Of a stretch of 16,948 nt of DNA, positions 1 through 7,041 are shown piece by piece. This stretch comes from Chlamydiae bacterium RIFCSPHIGHO2_12_FULL_49_9 (GTDB lineage Bacteria > Chlamydiota > Chlamydiia > Chlamydiales > SM23-39). A program made the translations under genes and the position numbers. Each line of letters opens with the position of its first letter. Position 1 is the first letter of the stretch. The notes under the pieces are model-generated. The model had not been told where the DNA came from and did not search any database. It was given only the letters and a program-made list of their open reading frames with translations. The DNA lies in the NCBI GenBank assembly GCA_001794935.1, contig MGLY01000076.1, positions 7,854 through 24,801 of the forward strand, read 5' to 3'.

Positions 1-1
1 G

Positions 2-2476
2 CACGTTCCGCGCCTACCCTATCCCCTTCTCCTCTCTCTTGTCTGTTTTACAGCGGCCTTTGGCGATAAGACGGAAGAAGCGTGCCCCGACGGCAAAAAG
101 CATTATCGAGTAACGCTCCGCCACATCGAGAGCGGAGGCGTGGGCTACGATGACGGCTATACGACGCTAGAGACGTTTTTGGCTCCCGATCCGAGCCAAT
201 GGGGCATGACCCCTTTTTTCGATGCCAGAGCCCATGTTTTTGACAACGGAAGATGGGCGGCGAATGCGGGGATCGGCCTGAGAGGCATCCTCGGCAAAAG
301 AGTCTTTGGGATCAACGCCTATTACGACTATCGAAACACTCATCGACTCAACTGCAATCAAATCGGACTTGGCCTGGAAATGCTAGGTGAAATTTTAGAT
401 TTTCGGATAAATGGCTACTTGCCCCTCGGAAGAAAAGTGAGCGGCTCTTACGACGCCATCTTTGGGGAATTTTCCGGCAACTATTTACTCCTTTCTCAAA
501 AATATGAACTTGCGATGAAAGGCGCCGATGCAGAGCTCGGCTGCCATTTCAGGCGTACGGAAGACTTTGATTTCTATGCAGCCATAGGTCCTTACTATTA
601 CATCGGTCAATTTGGGCCTAACACCTGGGGCGGAAGAGCAAGACTTGCGGGAGCTTATAAAGAGATCGTCTCTCTTGAGATCTCGGACTCTTATGACAGA
701 ACTTTCCACAACAACTTCCAGGGACAAATCTCGTTGAACTTTTCTTTCGGCCCCAAATCAAAAGTGGAGAAAAAAAGATCCGTAGACACTTGCAGGCTGG
801 CAGATGTCTTGACGAGCCGCGCGCTGCAGCAGGTCAATAGAGCTGAGATCGTCATCATCGACAAAAAAAGAAAAAATATTGCCGCCATCGATCCTGCAAC
901 GGGACTTCCCTATTTCTTTGTCTTTGTAAACAACTTGAGCAGCTCGGATGGCACTTTTGAGAGCCCCTATCCCAGCCTGGCTCAGGCAGAAGCGAATTCT
1001 AATGCAAATAACATTATCTACGTGTTTCCGGGCGATGGAACAACAACCGGCATGAATGCGGGGATCGCTCTTAAGGCAAGCCAAAAATTTTGGGGATCGG
1101 GCATCAGCCATTCGATACAAACTACTGCGGGGACAATCTCCATCCCTCGGCAAAGCAGCTCCTCTCCCATTATTACAAATACCGATATCGATACAGACGG
1201 CAATACAATCACCCTGGCGACTAATAACGCCATAAGCGGTTTTACCATTGCATCTGCAGCAAACGATGCCATCTATGGGACTAATCCTCAAAGCTTGGAA
1301 GTCTCTTCTTGCACGATCCAAAATACCACTACTTATGCGATCGAAGCTTCCTTTCCCGGCAACGCCTCCGTATCCTTAACGAACAATCAATTTTTGAACA
1401 ACGTCAACGGGGTCATTTTGACTCTCAATGGAACATCCACCGTTGTCTGCTCGGATAATACATTTGAAGGTCAAACTTCTATCTCTAGCGTTCCGCTGGA
1501 GATCTCAGCAGGTAGCAACAGCTTCACTGCCGCGATAAAAAATAACGTCTTTAATGACAACACAACCGGCAGCATCCGGTTTAGCTTCGATACCGTCACA
1601 AGCGCCGATATCAGCGCGCTTAACAATACGATTACAAATAACGGCACGGGATCTCAGGCGAGTTTGGGATCGAGCTTTGTAATCATTCCAACCGGCACTA
1701 CCGTTAATTGCTCCATTGCTTTAAGAGACAACACATTCTCCGACAACACATCGAATGCTTTGTATTTGCACACCTCGGGCGGATTTACAACTCTTGCGGT
1801 GACAGCATCCACAAATACAATGTCCGACAATGGAGGCTCCGGTCTAGTTCTCGCAACTCCCACCGATACTTTGACGCTGCTTGCAACTGACAATCTAATC
1901 ACAAGGTGCGACGACAACGCAATCGCCGTGATCAGCTCCGGCTCCACTACAACCGGCACTATAACAATTAGCGACAACACGATTACGGCAATAGGAAACG
2001 CATCAAACGGAATTGCTATCAACCAAAATTTCTCAAATCTTGACTTAACGATATCAAACAACGAAATTACCGGATGCGAAGGAACAGGGGTTATCAGTTA
2101 TGCCCCCACGGGGATCAGCTCGTTAACATTGAGTATTTCGGAAAACACAATCGCCAATTGTGAAAACATGTCGTCGAACGCTGCCTCGGGCCTTGATATA
2201 GAACAATATACAGACCTTGAAGGCTCTATTGCCGATAACACGTTTTCAGGAAATACGGGCACGGCAGTGGTTATCGGCTCCACCCTACCGACCCCTACAG
2301 CGTGCCTAACGCTTACCGGCAACGACAGCAGCACAGACTACTCTTTGACAAACCCCGGAGACGGCATCTTCAAGTTAAGTCCCTGCGATGTGGACGATGC
2401 CAATGTGGGAACCGTCAATACAAGCGGCGTAATCAGTCCCGTCCAGTCTTGCCCCGAAGGGATTGCATGCCCCTGA
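2..2476 (+). CDS. Inverse autotransporter-like surface protein with beta-helix passenger (5' end outside window)
   Basis: The frame is open from base 2. The 46 codons before the first in-window start candidate (GTG at 140) encode a signal-peptide-like hydrophobic stretch (LPYPLLLSLVCFTAAFG) and then a barrel-like start, so the gene begins just before the window and GTG140 is not its start. In-window length is 824 residues. Residues about 47-250 look like an inverse-autotransporter (intimin/invasin-type) beta domain, with GVGYDDGYTTLETFLAP, many alternating aromatic and glycine residues, and NLSFGP-like strand ends. A linker carries an RALQQVNRAEIVII segment. From about residue 305 a VNNLSSSDGTFESPYPSL motif introduces a long right-handed beta-helix with repeated NNTI/DNTF turns, ending in SCPEGIACP. 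By family knowledge (type Ve secretion) the N-terminal barrel sits in the outer membrane and exports the C-terminal passenger. The ligand is unknown. It is followed by a coupled membrane-peptide ORF and two further envelope genes. Confidence 0.85.
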   Translation, partial: HVPRLPYPLLLSLVCFTAAFGDKTEEACPDGKKHYRVTLRHIESGGVGYDDGYTTLETFLAPDPSQWGMTPFFDARAHVFDNGRWAANAGIGLRGILGKRVFGINAYYDYRNTHRLNCNQIGLGLEMLGEILDFRINGYLPLGRKVSGSYDAIFGEFSGNYLLLSQKYELAMKGADAELGCHFRRTEDFDFYAAIGPYYYIGQFGPNTWGGRARLAGAYKEIVSLEISDSYDRTFHNNFQGQISLNFSFGPKSKVEKKRSVDTCRLADVLTSRALQQVNRAEIVIIDKKRKNIAAIDPATGLPYFFVFVNNLSSSDGTFESPYPSLAQAEANSNANNIIYVFPGDGTTTGMNAGIALKASQKFWGSGISHSIQTTAGTISIPRQSSSSPIITNTDIDTDGNTITLATNNAISGFTIASAANDAIYGTNPQSLEVSSCTIQNTTTYAIEASFPGNASVSLTNNQFLNNVNGVILTLNGTSTVVCSDNTFEGQTSISSVPLEISAGSNSFTAAIKNNVFNDNTTGSIRFSFDTVTSADISALNNTITNNGTGSQASLGSSFVIIPTGTTVNCSIALRDNTFSDNTSNALYLHTSGGFTTLAVTASTNTMSDNGGSGLVLATPTDTLTLLATDNLITRCDDNAIAVISSGSTTTGTITISDNTITAIGNASNGIAINQNFSNLDLTISNNEITGCEGTGVISYAPTGISSLTLSISENTIANCENMSSNAASGLDIEQYTDLEGSIADNTFSGNTGTAVVIGSTLPTPTACLTLTGNDSSTDYSLTNPGDGIFKLSPCDVDDANVGTVNTSGVISPVQSCPEGIACP

Positions 2477-2556
2477 ATGTATATTGGCTGCGCGGCATAG
2501 GCATTGCTCTATTTGCCTTTGGAATAGGCTATCTTGTGTTTCTCCGCAAAAATTAA
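2467..2556 (+). CDS. Overlapping 29-aa single-pass membrane peptide ORF
   Basis: An ATG at 2467 opens a 29-codon ORF in another frame, overlapping the last 10 bases of the autotransporter gene. The peptide is a short polar start (MPLNVYW), then RGIGIALFAFGIGYLVFL, then a basic RKN tail: one transmembrane helix with positive charge at its end. A Shine-Dalgarno-like AAGGG (within GAAGGGATTGCATG) stands at a suitable distance, so translational coupling is plausible. It could be a genuine small membrane protein. It could also be a former C-terminal anchor of the autotransporter separated by a frameshift, since a TM-plus-basic tail is the usual form of a C-terminal sorting anchor. No homolog is recognised. 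Confidence 0.4.
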   Translation: MPLNVYWLRGIGIALFAFGIGYLVFLRKN

Positions 2557-2622
2557 AAAAAAACTAACGCTATTACTTTCTCGCGTGTAGAATCCTCGCC
2601 TAAAAGTTGCGGAGGTTTTGGA

Positions 2623-3879
2623 ATGAAACACAAGAAAATCATTCTGATGGGAATTTTCCGATCTTTATGGATCGGCCTTTTCTTGCCAATCTGGATTTCT
2701 GCAGACTTTGCATACGTAGGGAACTTTTCCGACAGTAGCGTATCCGTCATCGATGTGGACACCAATATGGTAGTCACCACAGTGGCGGGCATCTCTTCCC
2801 CGTCATCGATCGCCATCACTCCAAATGGACTTTTTGCTTATGTGACGGCCCAAGCCGGGAACAATGTTCATATCATCAGCACCGTCTCAAACACGATTGT
2901 CGGCTCTCCGATCCCGGTTGGAAACACTCCTGTAGCTATCGCGATGAACCCGAACCAGCAATTGGCTTATGTGGTCAACGGGAGCGATGATACCGTTTCA
3001 GTGATCAATACCCAAACTAACACCGTTGTGGATACCATTTCGGGAATTGACGCTAATAGCCTGGCAATTGCTGTGACTCCCAACGGACTGACTGCTTATG
3101 TGGTCAGCACTGGGGGCGCAGTCTCCGTCATCAATACGGCGACCAATCTGGTTGAAGACTCCATTTTTTTGGGAGGAACCCCCCTTGCAATTGCCGTTAG
3201 CCCCGATGGATCTGTTGCCTATGTGGTCAACCAGGGTGATGACAACGTCTCTGTGATCGATACCGCCACCAACATGGTGGACGGAAGTCCAATCGCTGTT
3301 GGCTCAAGTCCTCAAGGCGTGGCATTTACCCCCGACGGCGCTTTTGCCTACGTCACAAATGGGAACAGCAATACAGTTTCCGTGATCAACACAGCCACCA
3401 GAATGGTCGAAACTTCTATTCCCGTAGCCAACTTCCCAACGGGGATTGCAATCACAGTCGACGGAGCCTTTGCCTACGTCACCCGCCAGACAGGCTCAAA
3501 CGTCTCAGTCATCAATACCGACACGCAAATGGTCGAGGGGGGCGCAATTGCAGTTGGCACGCTTCCGATTCCGATCGCTATCTCTTTTCCCAATCCCCTG
3601 GAGCCCCCCGCGAGCCTGACAGGCTCTCAAAAAAAGAACGATTTTGCCCTCGTGTTTGAATTTTTTAACGAGCTCCGCTGGACAGCAAGCCCATCGGACG
3701 ATATCGCCGGTTATTTTATCTATCGCAATGGCGCCCAAATCGCAACCCTAAGCGCCTCTACCTTTGAGTTTGAAGATCACAATCGGGAAAAAGGGGTCTC
3801 TACGCTCTACTCCATCACCTCTTTTGATTCTTTGGGCTCAGAGAGCGATCCGATTGAAATTCAAATCTCCCCCATATAA
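2623..3879 (+). CDS. Secreted seven-bladed YVTN beta-propeller protein with C-terminal FN3-like domain
   Basis: This 418-residue protein starts at an ATG with a strong GGAGG seven bases upstream. Residues 1-27 form a signal peptide (KHKK, hydrophobic core, WISA before DFA). Residues about 28-325 contain seven consecutive ~42-residue repeats of the YVTN type, each with AYV, VSVI(N/D)T.T, and a VAI/TPDG turn, so one complete seven-bladed propeller is expected. Residues about 327-418 resemble a fibronectin type III fold (LRWTASPSDDIAGYFIYRNG, then YSITSFDSLGSES). YVTN propellers are usually extracytoplasmic binding or scaffold modules, and no catalytic motif is visible. The gene lies 66 bases after the membrane-peptide ORF and 25 bases before a barrel gene, pointing to a co-transcribed surface cluster. 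Partner or ligand is unknown. Confidence 0.85.
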   Translation: MKHKKIILMGIFRSLWIGLFLPIWISADFAYVGNFSDSSVSVIDVDTNMVVTTVAGISSPSSIAITPNGLFAYVTAQAGNNVHIISTVSNTIVGSPIPVGNTPVAIAMNPNQQLAYVVNGSDDTVSVINTQTNTVVDTISGIDANSLAIAVTPNGLTAYVVSTGGAVSVINTATNLVEDSIFLGGTPLAIAVSPDGSVAYVVNQGDDNVSVIDTATNMVDGSPIAVGSSPQGVAFTPDGAFAYVTNGNSNTVSVINTATRMVETSIPVANFPTGIAITVDGAFAYVTRQTGSNVSVINTDTQMVEGGAIAVGTLPIPIAISFPNPLEPPASLTGSQKKNDFALVFEFFNELRWTASPSDDIAGYFIYRNGAQIATLSASTFEFEDHNREKGVSTLYSITSFDSLGSESDPIEIQISPI

Positions 3880-3904
3880 TTGCCTTTGTGATAAACATTT
3901 GTCT

Positions 3905-4561
3905 ATGAATAAACAAATTTGGCTGCTTTTATGGGCTGGATGCCCTCTCTTCGGATTTGAATCCGAAGAGCTGGTCGCTATCAAAAAGCGCGCCCCCTCT
4001 CCGCCTCCGCCGCCCCCGAAAATTGAACCTGTCAATATCAGCCCTTCTCTAGAGGCAAAGGGGGCCTATTTCTTTTTTTCAGATTCCGGGATGCGAAATG
4101 TCTACCCTCATGGGGGATTCGAGTTTCAAATAAGTGGAACTTACCCCGTTTGGAAGCAACTCGCAATTTACGGAGCCATTAGCTACCTGACTATAGGGGG
4201 TCATTCTTTGGAAGGAAATCAGAGGACAACTCTTTGGCAAGTGCCGATCGATTTTGGACTAAGACCCACTCTTGCAATCCACAAAAAAGTCCAATACTAC
4301 TTTACGCTGGGGCCGAGGGTCTTTTTTCTTCGACAGCATAACTCCTCTTCCTACGTAGACCGGCATGTCGACCGCAATGGGCTCGGCTTTTTTGCAAATA
4401 CCGGCTTTAATTTCTTCCCCTATCCCCATTTTCTCATCGATCTTTTCGGACAATACTCCTACGAGCACGTCCACTTTCGCTCGTCTCGCCCCAACGTCTA
4501 TGGGGAAAGCAGACAAGTGGGAGGCTTTTCTTTCGGCCTCGGCCTGGGCTACGCCTATTGA
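3905..4561 (+). CDS. Small outer-membrane beta-barrel protein
   Basis: The frame is open further upstream, but the ATG at 3905 is chosen because it alone gives a signal peptide (MNKQIWLLLWAGCPLFG), avoids overlap with the propeller gene, and leaves a 218-residue protein. A proline run (SPPPPPPK) follows the mature N-terminus. The rest shows alternating hydrophobic and aromatic residues typical of a transmembrane barrel (GAYFFFSDSG, LWQVPIDFGLRP, YYFTLGPRVFFL, FSFGLGLGYAY) and ends in tyrosine, as barrel proteins often do for Bam-dependent assembly. It resembles OmpW/opacity-class 8-stranded barrels in size, but I cannot name the family. No good Shine-Dalgarno sequence is seen upstream, so expression may depend on the preceding gene 25 bases away. 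The proline run could be a periplasmic spacer. Confidence 0.7.
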   Translation: MNKQIWLLLWAGCPLFGFESEELVAIKKRAPSPPPPPPKIEPVNISPSLEAKGAYFFFSDSGMRNVYPHGGFEFQISGTYPVWKQLAIYGAISYLTIGGHSLEGNQRTTLWQVPIDFGLRPTLAIHKKVQYYFTLGPRVFFLRQHNSSSYVDRHVDRNGLGFFANTGFNFFPYPHFLIDLFGQYSYEHVHFRSSRPNVYGESRQVGGFSFGLGLGYAY

Positions 4562-4604
4562 GGAAGCGTGACAAAATATCTTAAAAGATTTTGTCACGCT
4601 TCCT
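4561..4604. terminator. Perfect 17-bp hairpin between convergent genes
   Basis: AGGAAGCGTGACAAAAT (4561-4577) is exactly complementary to 4588-4604, with a 10-base loop. It begins at the last base of the barrel gene stop codon and ends 10 bases before the end of the oppositely oriented BBP7 gene. Position and symmetry fit a bidirectional transcription stop. No T-tract follows on either strand, so it is not a standard intrinsic terminator and could equally act as an mRNA 3'-end stabiliser. Confidence 0.55.
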
Positions 4605-4614
4605 AAGGAGCTGT

Positions 4615-5943
4615 CTAAAATCTAAACTCCAGTCCCGCATTTGCGCCCTGAATCCAAAGATTGGTTGTCTTCATCAGAGCCTGCGGCTTTGCGACGCCCA
4701 CAAGCGGCGGGCTGGGCTGAACCTGAATGGGTCCCGATTGCGACGGGTTGATCTCGCGGTCAATTTGTTTGCCGGGACGGAACACATTCGTGATGTACAT
4801 AAACATGTAACCCAATTGCAATCGCACAAGACTAGAGAGCTTAAACCCGAAATTGGCGTTCACTTCCGGAATCACTGAAAAACGATTTTTCCTGTAAAAT
4901 CCGTTATTTGTCGGAAGGGCAAAATAGGCTCCTTCATATGTTGTCGCTCCTCCGTTAAAGTCGTTCGTATGGAATATCCCTTTAATATGCACCTGTCCGC
5001 ACACCGCTCCGAGGGCAAGTTTTCCTGTAGCATTTAGGAAAAACCAATTTTTGATATATTCCGCTTTCACGCCGAGCTGAGCCCCATAGAAGTTATTCTT
5101 GGTGTCGAACTGATCCTTTGTTTGGAAGGTATCCACGGGAGTTCCGCTCCCAGGCAGATAGGGGGTACTTGTAGAAAAGAGCAAATTCTCCTTAAAATTC
5201 AGATACCGAAAACCGCCCAGCACATCGACATTTCCAGACTCTCTGCAAAAAACACTTCCCAATCCATTTAGCTCGGCTCCCTGGACTTTATTGGTAATCT
5301 TGAGACTCAACGGCCCCCCGTAATTGCCCGATTGGGCAATAGTCGCCGAATCTTCAATGTTCGTTTGCGCGTCAAAGTAGGGCACATAGAAATAGGGCGA
5401 GGCAAGATTATCTGCTGATTGAACCGTCTTCTTTTTTGAGGCAAGAGGCAAGAAGAAATAATTTGCCTCAAGGCCGAAAACGCGGCTGCTGCCAAATCGA
5501 TAGCCCACGTCAAATCTGCCGCCAGATCTCCAGCCGAGATCCACGTCTTTTCCTCCCAACACAATATTTGTGTTCGGCAAATTCAATACATCGGTTGGTA
5601 TGGGATCTGGCAAATTCACAATGAGAGGCACGGGCTCTGGCGCGTCTTCCACTTTCCAGAATATGTAGTCTATATCGATCCAGGAACGGGGGAGGCTACC
5701 GCAAACGGGCTTAGAGGCGTTTTTGGGCTCGGCGATTTTCTTGTCGCTTTCTTCCGCATCGTCTGCTTGGGTTAAAAGAACCTCTGACTCGGTAGCTTTT
5801 TCACTGCTCTCTGCTGCATACGCCTGAGGTAAAGGAATCTTTGGCTCGACGGTCTTCTTGACGCCCTCTGCCGCATAGGCTTGAGTCAAGAAAAGAAGAC
5901 TTGCGCAAAGGCCTCTAAAAGCCGTGTTCATTGCATTTCCCAT
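4615..5943 (-). CDS. BBP7-type outer-membrane beta-barrel protein
   Basis: This 442-residue protein has a signal peptide (MNTAFRGLCASLLFLTQAYAAE). An acidic/lysine-rich region follows, then a barrel domain from about residue 86: RSWIDIDYIFWKVEDAP, GWRSGGRFDVGYRFG, FGLEANYFFL, FRYLNFKENL, FFLNATGKLALG, ending NAGLEFRF with a terminal phenylalanine. This pattern is like the BBP7 (putative beta-barrel porin 7) family known from planctomycetes and chlamydiae. The assignment is by recognition of motif style only. Start at 5943 is supported by AAAGGTG six bases upstream; a Met four codons later is an alternative. The odd feature is a threefold 19-residue repeat at residues 19-75 that copies the signal-peptide junction. 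The likely role is an outer-membrane pore or structural protein. Confidence 0.7.
   Translation of the reverse strand: MGNAMNTAFRGLCASLLFLTQAYAAEGVKKTVEPKIPLPQAYAAESSEKATESEVLLTQADDAEESDKKIAEPKNASKPVCGSLPRSWIDIDYIFWKVEDAPEPVPLIVNLPDPIPTDVLNLPNTNIVLGGKDVDLGWRSGGRFDVGYRFGSSRVFGLEANYFFLPLASKKKTVQSADNLASPYFYVPYFDAQTNIEDSATIAQSGNYGGPLSLKITNKVQGAELNGLGSVFCRESGNVDVLGGFRYLNFKENLLFSTSTPYLPGSGTPVDTFQTKDQFDTKNNFYGAQLGVKAEYIKNWFFLNATGKLALGAVCGQVHIKGIFHTNDFNGGATTYEGAYFALPTNNGFYRKNRFSVIPEVNANFGFKLSSLVRLQLGYMFMYITNVFRPGKQIDREINPSQSGPIQVQPSPPLVGVAKPQALMKTTNLWIQGANAGLEFRF
5719..5889 (-). repeat. Three tandem 57-bp coding repeats at the BBP7 signal-peptide junction
   Basis: Residues 19-37, 38-56 and 57-75 of the BBP7-like protein align without gaps as 19-residue units beginning LTQAYAAE, LPQAYAAE and LTQADDAE, each followed by a Glu/Lys/Ser-rich stretch. 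At DNA level they are diverged 57-bp units, so the expansion is not recent. The first unit contains the predicted signal peptidase site (AYA), and the second repeats it. Confidence 0.7.
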
Positions 5944-5988
5944 AAAGCACCTTTGTGAAGTAATAAGTTCGCTACTCCCTTGGTGCTA

Positions 5989-6008
5989 CAATATCCAAAT
6001 ATTGTCAA
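5989..6008 (-). promoter_or_regulatory. Possible promoter/operator upstream of the BBP7 gene
   Basis: On the minus strand a consensus -35 hexamer TTGACA (6008-6003) overlaps the dyad CAATATTTGGATATTG (6004-5989, 6-bp arms), about 45-60 bases before the start codon. No convincing -10 hexamer stands 16-18 bases downstream. This is therefore only a candidate regulated promoter or operator. Confidence 0.25.
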
Positions 6009-6013
6009 GGCTT

Positions 6014-6781
6014 TCAAAACGATTTTTTGATTACTGCAATGTACTGTCCATTCCCGGTCTTTTTGTGACATCGAATTTCATTTTGATACAGAATGGTATA
6101 ACGCAATTTGTCAAAAGCATTAAATGTGGCTTGACGCACTTCTGCCCACTCCCAATCATCTACAACGGCTATAAAGACATCGGCAAATGCCTGATTGTAA
6201 TACGTAAAAGCCTGTTCGTGCGCTGAAAAAGAGTGACCAGCATCGTATATATATATATCAATTGGGTTTGTAAAATTAGACACATCTACCGAGAAACAAT
6301 CTCGCTCGATGATGAAATATACATTTTCATCATCATTTGAACGTAAATACTTATCGCAGACAGCATAGAAAACACGTTTATATCCCTCATCTTCAAACCA
6401 ATCAATACCAATTTTTTCTTTTAACAAATGCTGATTATTGTAAAGTGCACTAACAAAAGAGCCTCCCGTGTACAAACCAATATGCAAATGTGTACTATTA
6501 GGCAAAGAACATAAATTATTTGCCAAATGATAATAAGGAATAATTCCAAACTTACTATTACATCTAGTGTCAGAAGCAAACCTAGAATTTTCGTTTAATT
6601 TTGATTCCTTATTAACAGCTTTACTATAACTTATTATTGCATGATTAACCATTTTTTCTTCATTAGGAGAGAGCGGGCCATTATAGGTGTTTCCATAAAA
6701 ACGCGGGGGCTCTTCTCCCGAACAGGCTACGCCAGCTGACAGAACCATTCCTATCCAACAGAAATAAAGTAGAGCTTTCAT
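6014..6781 (-). CDS. Exported protein resembling class I SAM-dependent methyltransferases
   Basis: This 255-residue protein starts with a signal peptide (MKALLYFCWIGMVLSAGVACSG; the C is not in a good lipobox). AAAGGAAC stands upstream of the ATG. The rest has the layout of a small class I methyltransferase related to the Methyltransf_24/cephalosporin-hydroxylase type: a THLHIGLYTGGSFVSAL segment like motif I, an acidic GIDWFEDEG at the end of strand 2, and DIYIYDAGHSFSAHEQA like the D-x-H-S-Y motif of that group, followed by VDDWEWAEV. Substrate is unknown, and export of such an enzyme would be unusual. The gene is visibly AT-rich (roughly 28-35% GC in sampled 60-base lines, against about 50-57% in recD2), which suggests separate origin. 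It lies upstream of, and in the same direction as, the BBP7 gene, 70 bases away. Fold assignment is tentative. Confidence 0.6.
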   Translation of the reverse strand: MKALLYFCWIGMVLSAGVACSGEEPPRFYGNTYNGPLSPNEEKMVNHAIISYSKAVNKESKLNENSRFASDTRCNSKFGIIPYYHLANNLCSLPNSTHLHIGLYTGGSFVSALYNNQHLLKEKIGIDWFEDEGYKRVFYAVCDKYLRSNDDENVYFIIERDCFSVDVSNFTNPIDIYIYDAGHSFSAHEQAFTYYNQAFADVFIAVVDDWEWAEVRQATFNAFDKLRYTILYQNEIRCHKKTGNGQYIAVIKKSF

Positions 6782-6796
6782 TTTTTTGTTCCTTTT

Positions 6797-6821
6797 ATTA
6801 TACTGTGCGCGGTATAACCGC
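6797..6821 (-). promoter_or_regulatory. TATAAT box and GCGGTTATACCGC dyad before the exported methyltransferase-like gene
   Basis: On the minus strand a perfect TATAAT (6802-6797) lies 15 bases before the start codon. It follows the dyad GCGGTTATACCGC (6821-6809, 5-bp arms). The -35 position is poor. The TATAAT is so close to the ATG that transcription starting from it would remove the ribosome site, so this may be an operator more than a promoter. Confidence 0.25.
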
Positions 6822-6850
6822 TTCTACGCTGATTGCCGTGCTCCATCGGT

Positions 6851-6898
6851 CAGAAACTCCGGGTGTATGATTCGAACATACGACCAATGGATTAACAG
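6851..6898 (-). repeat. attachment-site copy: duplicated 3' half of tRNA-Asn
   Basis: These 48 bases are identical to 8372-8419. They contain the last 42 bases of tRNA-Asn (anticodon loop from GTT onward, variable loop, T arm, acceptor 3' side, discriminator G) plus 6 bases beyond. The 5' half of the tRNA is absent: the homology stops one base before the anticodon-loop CU and unrelated sequence follows. It is therefore not a tRNA gene. It has the form of the distal att site left by a tRNA-targeted integrative element. Confidence 0.85.
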
Positions 6899-7041
6899 CC
6901 CCATCCCGGGTATCACTCTGAACACCAGAGATTTAACCAGAACCGATCTTTCCTCTCAAGCAGATTGACGCTTGATTTCCATAGACCTCCAAAAATGCCC
7001 TTACATTCTATTCATTTGCGGAAAAAATGCGGGAAAAATAG

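Noticed and set aside
140..142. GTG at 140 as the start of the autotransporter gene
   Set aside because: The same frame is open to the window edge and encodes a signal peptide and conserved-looking barrel start before this codon.
758..1321. 187-codon frame antisense to the autotransporter gene
   Set aside because: It is the shadow of a well-supported coding region. The Cys/Arg-rich composition is typical of antisense translation.
1200..2300. CRISPR-like or tandem DNA repeats in the autotransporter passenger
   Set aside because: The repeats are protein-level beta-helix turns (NNTI/DNTF) with diverged DNA, with no constant repeat-spacer pattern. No CRISPR array is seen anywhere in the window.
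3764..3904. Upstream extension of the small barrel gene to the ATG at 3764
   Set aside because: It would overlap the propeller gene by over 100 bases and bury the signal peptide internally.
6851..6922. Second tRNA-Asn gene
   Set aside because: Only the 3' half matches. Upstream of the anticodon loop no D arm or matching acceptor 5' strand can be formed.
6960..6990. Eight-codon frame (MEIKRQSA) after a GGAGG on the minus strand near 6983
   Set aside because: It is too short to support as a gene. It could be the start of a truncated island gene, but nothing beyond the SD and ATG supports this.
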